From assembly GCA_949448405.1 (NCBI GenBank), contig CASTFX010000022.1, forward strand, positions 1 to 12,212: a stretch of DNA of 12,212 nt. The letters are read 5' to 3'. The DNA comes from an uncultured Clostridia bacterium (lineage in GTDB: Bacteria; Bacillota; Clostridia; TANB77; CAG-508). How positions within the stretch are numbered: the stretch's first letter is position 1; the number at the start of each line of letters is the position of its first letter. A model generated the notes under the pieces. The model did no database searches. It saw nothing but the letters and a program-made list of their open reading frames with translations, and had not been told where the DNA came from. This document shows positions 7,101-12,212 of the stretch, one piece after another. Both the position numbers and the translations under genes were made by a program.

Positions 7101-8697
7101 GATAGTGTCAATTTTTTTCGGGGAAATTTATTAAAAATTTTATACCCTCAAAATTGCTCTATAATTAAGCTGTATTAAACAGCCTTTTTATATTCTAATA
7201 TTTGTTTAAAAAATTTTCTTTGTTCTGTTGTTCCAAACTCCATTACAGGTATTGTGCCAACTTTAAAATTGATACTTTCTTTTATCTTTTCTTTTGCAAT
7301 ATGTCTAATCTTTTCTATTTCTTTAAATTCTATTACTTTTCTTTTATTATGTACTATTTCTTTAATTTCTTTTTTATCTGCTTTTACTAATCTTAATCTG
7401 CTTATATTGTCTACATTTATTGTTTTCCAGCCTAATGGTCTACTACTTAATCTTGCTGAATACAAATGACTTATATGTCCTTCTGCACTACACCCATGTA
7501 AATGATTTTGGTATTTATATAGATTTCTAATTCCTTCGTTATTATTTAATATATATTGTAATAATTTTTCTTTCCTCTTTCTGGTAGTTTCTTCCATTTC
7601 TTCTGCTAATATTTCATACACTATCTCTTTTATTTGTTTAAAATCTAATGCATAAAAACTTCTATATATTCGTCTTTTATACTCTGATATTTTCACGATA
7701 TTATCTTTTGTTTCTTTGCCTACAATCCCATTAACTGCTTTCATTAAATGAAATTTATCTAATACATTTATACTTTTAGATAACCATTCTAATCCTGTCT
7801 TTATCCAATTTGCTCCGTCTCCTAAAACATATATATTCTTTACTTTATCTAGCTCATAAGTATTATCTAAATATGTTAAAACTTCTTCCCATAAATCATC
7901 TATTTTTCCTTTATATACTCCTCCAAAATGTTTCTTATTACATAGCTGTGTTCGTTTACCATTTTTTACTAAACTATCATACACAACTATTAATCTTGGT
8001 TATTCAATTCCACCTTTTTGTAAATGAACATGGTCTTCATCAGCTATACAGTAAATGTTATCAACAATTCTTTTAGTAGCTATTTTTTCTTCTTCTAAGT
8101 TAATTTTTATTTCACTTATCTTATTCATTACTGTTTGCTTAGATATTTCTGTTTTATATGCTACACTTTTTCCAGCTTTTTCATAATTTGTTTGTATAGC
8201 TTCTTCTATTAATTTAGTTTCGACATTCTCTAAAAGCCTTTCATTTGGAGCAATTTCAAAGTACTCATCTAAAAGATATACTCTTTGGTTATTTTGTTTA
8301 TCTATGTAATATCTTCTTTTAAAATCTATTTCTCCGAATATGGTTACTATTTTTCTATTATCTTTTTCTAACGATTCAAATTGCTTTTTTCTTTCTTTTA
8401 TTTTAAAGATAATATCTTCTGCATATTCGAAAGAAAACTTTGTTAAATCATAGCCTAATTGCATTAATTTATCCATTAAATTATCAGTAAAATTACTTAA
8501 TCCTCCTGTTTCCATTGAACTTTTTAAAAATTCGGTCATTAAACTAATGACTTTTTCTTCGAAATCGTGTAAAATATTTTCCATAAGATACCCCTTTCAA
8601 TTGGTTAATTTTTGTTACAAAATTATTTTAACACAATTTTGATTGGGTATCTTATTGTTTTATCTTTTTATTTTCCCCGAATATATTTTACACTAAC
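7101..8697 (-). mobile_element. ISLre2-family insertion sequence, complete with ends
   Basis: A 1597-base element. Terminal inverted repeats of 26 bases (7101-7126 and 8672-8697 in reverse complement) differ at five positions; both carry G.TAGTGT at the tip and TTCGGGGAAA inside. The exact 9-base direct repeat outside points to a fairly recent insertion. It lies between the stop of the mtaD-like gene (17 bases away) and the promoter of the NlpC/P60 gene and breaks no gene. It holds one transposase frame on the minus strand, interrupted by a stop. Confidence 0.85.
7175..8584 (-). pseudogene. ISLre2/UPF0236-type transposase with in-frame TAA
   Basis: One frame of 470 codons with a single TAA at 8000-8002 (codon 195). 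Without it the protein would be about 469 aa, the usual length for ISLre2 transposases. The N-terminal half carries FGEIDFKRRYY and ends at DEDHVHLQKGGIE; the C-terminal half resumes in the same frame with PRLIVVYDSLVKNGKR and has VLGDGANWIK, LDKFHLMKA and HLYSARLSSRPLGW, typical of the family's DDE-type catalytic region. ATG at 8584 has AAAGGGG seven bases upstream. This lesion is a nonsense codon, not a CGG shift: both CGG triplets in the gene are out of frame. It uses CGA arginine codons. Readthrough is possible but unsupported. Confidence 0.82.
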
Positions 8698-8706
8698 TCT
8701 AAAAAA
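8698..8706 (+). repeat. Target-site duplication, right copy
   Basis: TCTAAAAAA, the partner of 7092-7100. Confidence 0.8.
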
Positions 8707-8713
8707 TATAGTT

Positions 8714-10000
8714 CTACTCTTGTATGCGTTCTATGATTTGCTCACATTTTTTATAAATTTCATCTTTATTTATCCCTAAAATTTCTCTTTCTTCCATTAT
8801 TATTTTTCCATTTATTATTGCTGCTTTTACATTGCTTCCTTTTGCATTATATACAATATCTGCAAAGATATTACCTTTAGGGTTACAAGTTTCTGTGTCT
8901 AACTCTAATAGTATTATATCTGCATCTTTTCCTTCTTTTATACTTCCTACCTTTTCTTCAAGTTTTAATGCTTTTGCCCCATTTATTGTAGCCATTTTTA
9001 ATACTTCATAGCTTTCCATATTTTTTGAATTTTCGAATACTCCTTTTTGAAGTAAACTTGCAAATTTCATTGTATCGAACATATCCAAGCTAGACCCACT
9101 ACCTTGTCCGTCTGTTCCAAGTGATACATTAATACCTTTGTCTTTCATTTCTTGAATTTTTGCTACTCCGCAGCCTAATCTTAAATTGCTTATTGGACAG
9201 TGTGCAACACTTACATTCATTTTAGATAACCTATCTATTTCTTTACTTGTTACTTTAACTACATGAGCTAATATATTGTGTGTGTTTGTAAAATATTTTT
9301 CTAAAACCTCTACTGGGCTTTGTACATTATATTCTTTTTTAATATCTAAAGTTTCCTTTTCATTTTCACAAAAATGCATATGTATTGGTAAATTATATTT
9401 TTTTGCAAGCTCTATTGACTTTTCTAAAGTTTCCTTTCCTGTTGTATATAACCCATGTATTCCTACATTTAAAGTTATATTTTCATATTTTCCATTATAT
9501 TCTTTTATTAAATTTTCTAACTCTTCTAATCTTTCTCTTCCGAGATCTGCTACATCATTTACTGTTCTTGTTAATTGTAATCTAACTCCTAACTCGTTTG
9601 CAGCTTTTATTGTTTCTTCTTCCATAAAGTATTGGTCATTTGCTAAGGTTGTTCCTGTTGAAATCATTTCTATACATGATAAAAGTGAAGCGTTGTATAT
9701 GTCTTTTTTAGTTAATTTGTCTTCCATTGGCCAAATTTTCTTGTTTAGCCAGTCTTGCAAAGTATATCCATCAAGAGTTTCTCTAAAAATACTCATACTC
9801 AAATGTGCATGTGTATTTATTAGTCCTGGCATACAAATTCTATTCTTTGCCTCTATTACTTTTGTTCCTTCTTTTGCAATTATATCTTTGCTAATTTTAA
9901 CTATTTTACCATTAGATATATAAATATCTATATTTTTTTCATACTTTTCTCTTGAAGTATCCATAGATATTAAATTACAATTTTTAATTAATATATCCAT
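8714..10000 (-). CDS. mtaD: 5-methylthioadenosine/S-adenosylhomocysteine deaminase (MtaD-like amidohydrolase)
   Basis: 428 aa metal-dependent amidohydrolase, predicted to deaminate S-adenosylhomocysteine, 5'-methylthioadenosine or adenosine to the inosine form in SAM by-product salvage. Metal-site motifs: H64-A-H66 (PGLINTHAHLSM), LPIHMHFCENE, VAHCPISNLRLGCGVA and SLGTDGQGSGSSLDMFD. The C-terminal GKDADIILLE is typical of this branch. The ATG at 10000 is chosen over the one 12 codons upstream because GGAGGG lies 8 bases before it. A promoter lies directly upstream. Substrate cannot be fixed from sequence; other adenosine, guanine or cytosine deaminases of the superfamily are alternatives. Three out-of-frame CGG triplets (CTC GGA, TGC GGA, GAC GGA) do not disturb the frame. 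Confidence 0.88.
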   Translation of the reverse strand: MDILIKNCNLISMDTSREKYEKNIDIYISNGKIVKISKDIIAKEGTKVIEAKNRICMPGLINTHAHLSMSIFRETLDGYTLQDWLNKKIWPMEDKLTKKDIYNASLLSCIEMISTGTTLANDQYFMEEETIKAANELGVRLQLTRTVNDVADLGRERLEELENLIKEYNGKYENITLNVGIHGLYTTGKETLEKSIELAKKYNLPIHMHFCENEKETLDIKKEYNVQSPVEVLEKYFTNTHNILAHVVKVTSKEIDRLSKMNVSVAHCPISNLRLGCGVAKIQEMKDKGINVSLGTDGQGSGSSLDMFDTMKFASLLQKGVFENSKNMESYEVLKMATINGAKALKLEEKVGSIKEGKDADIILLELDTETCNPKGNIFADIVYNAKGSNVKAAIINGKIIMEEREILGINKDEIYKKCEQIIERIQE

Positions 10001-10026
10001 TATTATTCCCTCCACTTTATTTTTGT

Positions 10027-10055
10027 ATTTTATCATATATGAATAGTTTTGTAAA
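10027..10055 (-). promoter_or_regulatory. SigA-type promoter of the mtaD-like gene
   Basis: On the minus strand: TTTACA (10050-10055), 17 bases, TAAAAT (10027-10032) with TGA in front of the -10 box, then GGAGGG and the ATG at 10000. Confidence 0.8.
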
Positions 10056-10062
10056 ATTGAAT

Positions 10063-10090
10063 AAAAAAACTAACCATTTTGGTTAGCCTT
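10063..10090 (-). terminator. Terminator of the prepilin-like gene
   Basis: CTAACCA (10070-10076), loop of three, TGGTTAG (10080-10086). Read leftward it is followed by seven T (complement of 10063-10069). It lies 16 bases beyond the prepilin-like gene stop and upstream of the mtaD promoter. Confidence 0.82.
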
Positions 10091-10101
10091 TTTTGGTTTT
10101 A

Positions 10102-10513
10102 TTATTCTGGACATATTAACTCATATGATCCGTTTACATTACTTAATTTGAGTGTGAATTTGAATCCTTTACCAATTGGTGTTACGTCATAAATTGCATA
10201 TCCCTCATCATCTGGATTTACTAGTGTACATTCAAATTGTCCATTTTCATCTAGTATTTTCATTAGATTCTCTGGTATCTTGGCATATTCAAATTTGATT
10301 TCCTCACTGACAAAACTTTCAAGTAAAGCTAGATATAATGCATCACTAAGTTTTTCTCTTTCTGTTTCATATGCATACTCTATAGCTCCATCTCCTGCTA
10401 CTTCTATAACTTTGCTTGTTAACATTGAACGTATTACAACAGCTGAAAGTATTACCATGACTAGGATTGTTATAATAAGTACGATTAGTGTTACGCCGTT
10501 TGTTACTTCTCAT
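10102..10513 (-). CDS. Type IV prepilin-like protein, read through one in-frame CGG (+1)
   Basis: Literal reading of the well-placed ATG at 10513 (GGAGGGG upstream) gives an Arg/Asn-rich nonsense peptide after five codons. Skipping the C at 10498 gives 136 aa starting MRSNKGVTLIVLIITILV: a short basic leader, the glycine that precedes prepilin-peptidase cleavage, then one long hydrophobic helix (about 7-30), as in clostridial prepilin-type proteins (KG-I/V-TLIxLxI pattern). The usual Glu at mature position 5 is Val here. The rest is a small exported domain of about 105 residues with no recognised motif. It has its own promoter and terminator. The internal ATG at 10458 would remove the leader and half the helix, so it is not the start. 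Its role (pilus, pseudopilus, DNA uptake) is open. Confidence 0.8.
10496..10498 (-). other. +1 recoding site, CGG-C, in the prepilin-like gene
   Basis: Context AGT AAC AAA C GGC GTA ACA. The shift gives Gly6, the residue at the prepilin cleavage position, and opens the hydrophobic helix. Confidence 0.8.
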
Positions 10514-10550
10514 TATTATATCCCCTCCCATGTTTCATTAGTATATGTGT

Positions 10551-10580
10551 ATTATATGTCAATATTAATTGTATTGTCAA
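10551..10580 (-). promoter_or_regulatory. SigA-type promoter of the prepilin-like gene
   Basis: On the minus strand: TTGACA (10575-10580), 18 bases, TATAAT (10551-10556). A second TTGACA abuts the -10 box directly and cannot act as its -35. The ribosome site GGGAGGGG and the ATG at 10513 follow. Confidence 0.78.
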
Positions 10581-10617
10581 GTAATATAATGAAAATGAAT
10601 TTTTTCCTAAAAATGGT

Positions 10618-10648
10618 AAAAAAAGAAAGAGCTCTATTGCTCCTTCTT
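10618..10648 (-). terminator. Terminator of the rplJ-rplL operon
   Basis: A 10-bp stem with one G-U pair (arms 10623-10632 and 10639-10648), a 6-base loop, and leftward a run of seven T (complement of 10618-10624). It lies shortly after the rplL stop. Confidence 0.85.
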
Positions 10649-10665
10649 CTTGGCTATTATATAAC

Positions 10666-11034
10666 TTATGCTAATTCTATAACAGCTCCTGCTTCTGTAA
10701 ATTTAGCTTTTAATTCTTCAGCTTCTTCTTTAGCTACGTTTTCTTTAACTGTTTTTGGTGCTCCGTCAACTAAATCTTTAGCTTCTTTTAATCCTAATCC
10801 TGTTGCGTCTCTAACAACTTTGATTACTTGGATTTTGTTTGCTCCTGCATCTTTTAATACTACGTTAAATGCTGATTTTTCTTCAGCTGCAGCTCCTGCT
10901 GCTCCTCCAGCTGCTGGTGCAGCTGCTGCTACTGCAGATACTCCATATTTTTCTTCAATTCCTTTAACTAATTCTGATAATTCAACTACTGTTAAGCTAT
11001 CAATAGTTTCTAACATTTCTTCTACTTTTGACAT
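10666..11034 (-). CDS. rplL: Ribosomal protein L7/L12
   Basis: 122 aa, the normal length. It forms dimers on L10 as the ribosomal stalk and recruits the translational GTPases. N-terminal dimerisation helices (about 1-35), an Ala/Gly/Pro hinge (about 36-52), and the conserved C-terminal factor-binding domain (FNVVLKDAGANKIQVIKVVR, then TGLGLKEAKDLVDGAPK). The ATG has AGGAGG nine bases upstream; the gene follows rplJ by 39 bases and ends at a terminator. The single CGG triplet (GAC GGA) is out of frame. Confidence 0.97.
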   Translation of the reverse strand: MSKVEEMLETIDSLTVVELSELVKGIEEKYGVSAVAAAAPAAGGAAGAAAEEKSAFNVVLKDAGANKIQVIKVVRDATGLGLKEAKDLVDGAPKTVKENVAKEEAEELKAKFTEAGAVIELA

Positions 11035-11073
11035 TTTTTGTTCCTCCTAAAATTTTTAATTTATGCGCTTAAT

Positions 11074-11580
11074 TTAAGCTGCGCTTCCTTCTTTTTGAAT
11101 ACGTACTTGATCAAGTCCGACTGCAAGTTTTGATATAGTTCCAAGTAATCCACCAGCAAGCATTCCAATAAGTGTTTCTCTTGATGGAAGTTTTGCAAGT
11201 GTTATTATTTCTTCAGCAGTCATAACTTTTCCTTCTATTACACCACCTTTAATTTTATAAAAGTCGTGTTCTTTTGTATATTCATAAATTGCTTTTGCAG
11301 GTTCTAAATAATCTTCTTTTCCTATTATTACAGCTGTTGGTCCTTCTACCGCTGCTTCTAGTCCTTGAATTTCACATTTTTCTAGTGCTCTTCTTGAAAT
11401 GTTGTTCTTTACTATTTTATATTCTGTATTTGATTTTCTTAAAGTACTTCTTAATTTTGTTACATCATCAACGTTTATTCCTCTGTAATCTGTAAATAGG
11501 ATTATTTTTGCGTCTTTCATTTTTTCTGCAAGTGCATTTACTTCTTCCTCTTTCTTTGCGATTATGCTTTTATTTGCCAT
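11074..11580 (-). CDS. rplJ: Ribosomal protein L10
   Basis: 168 aa, the stalk base that binds 23S rRNA and carries L7/L12 dimers on its C-terminal helix. Recognised by ANKSIIAKKEEEVNALAEK, LFTDYRGINVDDVTKLR, EYKIVKNNISRRALE and the SRETLIGMLAGGLLG block. The start at 11580 (MANKS) is chosen over the ATG seven codons upstream because AGAGGAGGTG lies directly before it. L10 or its complex with L12 usually represses this operon by binding the leader RNA, and such a leader is visible upstream. Two CGG triplets (GTC GGA, GCG GTA) are out of frame. Confidence 0.96.
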   Translation of the reverse strand: MANKSIIAKKEEEVNALAEKMKDAKIILFTDYRGINVDDVTKLRSTLRKSNTEYKIVKNNISRRALEKCEIQGLEAAVEGPTAVIIGKEDYLEPAKAIYEYTKEHDFYKIKGGVIEGKVMTAEEIITLAKLPSRETLIGMLAGGLLGTISKLAVGLDQVRIQKEGSAA

Positions 11581-11646
11581 TCTTTCACCTCCTCTAAACA
11601 AATCATAATCAGCATATTGCGTTGTTGCTACTCAGTCAATTTCCAT

Positions 11647-11670
11647 TCAACGTACACAAGTACTCATCAT
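11647..11670 (-). other. Possible 7-codon leader ORF upstream of rplJ
   Basis: AAGGAG (11678-11683), seven bases, then ATG ATG and the peptide MMSTCVR followed by TGA. The ATGs sit at the base of a hairpin (outer TTCCAT/ATGGAA, inner GTAC/GTAC) spanning 11641-11674. A second tiny frame, MEID then TGA, starts at 11646. Both are in the same frame as rplJ. It may be a chance ORF. Confidence 0.3.
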
Positions 11671-11802
11671 GGAATATCTCCTTCATGTACCTAGCACTAA
11701 ACTAATTCATATTTGTTTATAAATTTATTTGTTATCTAGCCAAATAACAATTCTATTTCAGGCATTAATTTTGCATAAATTCTATTTGACTATATAAATA
11801 TT

Positions 11803-11852
11803 AAAGTCTTAAATCTTTGCCCTAAGATTTCGAGGGTAAGATTTAAGACTTT
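11803..11852 (-). promoter_or_regulatory. Long hairpin downstream of the L10 leader, possible attenuator
   Basis: A perfect 15-bp outer stem (11803-11817 with 11838-11852) plus an inner CCCT/AGGG stem. Read leftward it is followed by AATATTTATATAG rather than a clean T run, so it could be an attenuator of low strength or a processing site. The motif AAGATTT also occurs in the loop, which allows alternative pairing. Confidence 0.55.
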
Positions 11853-11864
11853 TGACATCTCTTT

Positions 11865-11935
11865 TCTTCTTTCCTCGGTAGGACTTAGCTTTCTGCCTAC
11901 TGTCTTAGGATATCTATTAACTTATACTTTTTTTA
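11865..11935 (-). ncRNA. Ribosomal protein L10 leader
   Basis: On the minus strand, CCTAAGACAGTAGG (11896-11909) pairs across an internal segment with CCTACCGAGGAA (11871-11882). The GACAGTAGG...CCTACCGAGG arrangement is the hallmark of the Firmicutes L10 leader, where L10 with L12 binds and represses its own operon. It lies between rplA and rplJ as expected, but about 290 bases before rplJ, with further structure between. The 359-base gap 11581-11939 therefore holds this leader, a long hairpin, an AT-rich stretch with a weak inverted repeat (TTGTTAT/ATAACAA near 11730-11755) and the tiny leader ORF. Confidence 0.82.
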
Positions 11936-11939
11936 AGAA

Positions 11940-12212
11940 TTACTTTTGGTCTATGAATACTCCAGGTCCCATTGTTGTTGTTACACTTACGCTTCTAACA
12001 TATTGACCTTTTGCTGCTACTGGTTTTGCCTTGATTATAGCATCCATAACTGTGTTATAGTTTTCAAGTAATTTATCAGCTCCAAATGATACTTTTCCAA
12101 AGCCTAAGTGGATTATATTAGTTTTATCTAATCTATATTCAACTTTTCCTGATTTAATATCAGCAATCGCTTTAGCAACGTCCATTGTAACTGTTCCTGA
12201 TTTAGGGTTTGG
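11940..12212 (-). CDS. rplA: Ribosomal protein L1, C-terminal part (runs off the window)
   Basis: Last 90 residues of L1, reading PNPKSGTVT at the window edge, then MDVAKAIADIKSGKVEYR, IHLGFGKVSF and SVSVTTTMGPGVFID, which are the conserved C-terminal L1 blocks. L1 binds 23S rRNA at the mobile L1 stalk near the E site. The frame is open to the window edge and ends in TAA at 11940. The order rplA-leader-rplJ-rplL is the usual bacterial one. There is no CGG in this part. Confidence 0.95.
   Translation of the reverse strand, partial: PNPKSGTVTMDVAKAIADIKSGKVEYRLDKTNIIHLGFGKVSFGADKLLENYNTVMDAIIKAKPVAAKGQYVRSVSVTTTMGPGVFIDQK

Noticed and set aside
7175..8584. The transposase break as another CGG recoding event
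   Set aside because: The lesion is an in-frame TAA and both halves share one frame. The two CGG triplets in the gene are out of frame.
2341..10513. CGG simply reassigned to another amino acid (for example Trp or Gln)
   Set aside because: A substitution would not change the reading frame. At these sites the downstream sense lies in the +1 frame, so a one-base shift is required.
9276..11050. Long rightward open frames at 9276-9923 and 10280-11050
   Set aside because: They are antisense shadows of mtaD, the prepilin-like gene and rplL, with no ribosome sites and composition typical of reverse-complemented coding DNA.
11581..11700. A tRNA or T-box in the rplJ upstream region
   Set aside because: I see neither a cloverleaf with TTC loop and acceptor stem nor the T-box core sequence; only local hairpins are visible.
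1..12212. CRISPR array, prophage or a defence system
   Set aside because: No regularly spaced repeats, integrase, or cas- or restriction-like genes are present; the only mobile element seen is the insertion sequence.

Overview
The window is AT-rich DNA from a low-GC Gram-positive, most likely an anaerobic spore-forming clostridium-like bacterium. The signs are strong AGGAGG ribosome sites, SigA-type promoters with consensus spacing, a CwlD spore-cortex amidase, an SH3/NlpC-P60 wall hydrolase, an MtaD-type deaminase and a Firmicutes-style L10 leader.

Layout, left to right. (1) 1-261 (-): start of a coiled-coil protein that runs off the window. (2) 425-2283 (+): two-gene unit of a membrane-anchored Ig-like repeat protein and a receiver-GGDEF protein, ended by a hairpin terminator. 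(3) 2341-3070 (+): cwlD. (4) 3119-3322 (-): small DUF1737-like protein. (5) 7020-3394 (-): NlpC/P60 hydrolase followed by comEC. (6) 7101-8697: a complete ISLre2-like insertion sequence with a 9-bp target duplication; its transposase has an in-frame stop. (7) 10000-8714 (-): mtaD-like deaminase. (8) 10513-10102 (-): prepilin-like protein. (9) 12212-10666 (-): rplA (partial), L10 leader RNA, rplJ, rplL, terminator.

The main discovery is a reading-frame rule. Three genes (cwlD, comEC and the prepilin gene) look frameshifted, comEC into six pieces. Every break is one extra C directly in front of a glycine codon GGN, so the ribosome meets CGG in frame and sense continues only if it moves +1 and reads GGN as Gly. 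There are nine such sites: seven in comEC, one in cwlD, one in the prepilin gene. Skipping the C at every in-frame CGG restores full-length proteins whose glycines lie in conserved motifs: the zinc-binding GHGG of CwlD, LLGD, DHVGG, FTGD and HHGS of ComEC, and the prepilin cleavage glycine. In the other genes I found no in-frame CGG at all. About 19 out-of-frame CGG triplets (for example GAC GGA or TTC GGA) leave the frame intact. This suggests that CGG is not a normal Arg codon here but is read by an efficient +1 frameshift, or as a four-base CGGN = Gly word. A sequencing artefact is the main alternative, but it would have to know codon phase and coding strand.

The affected genes serve sporulation (CwlD), DNA uptake (ComEC) and a pilin-like structure. 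Ribosomal proteins and the other intact genes avoid in-frame CGG.
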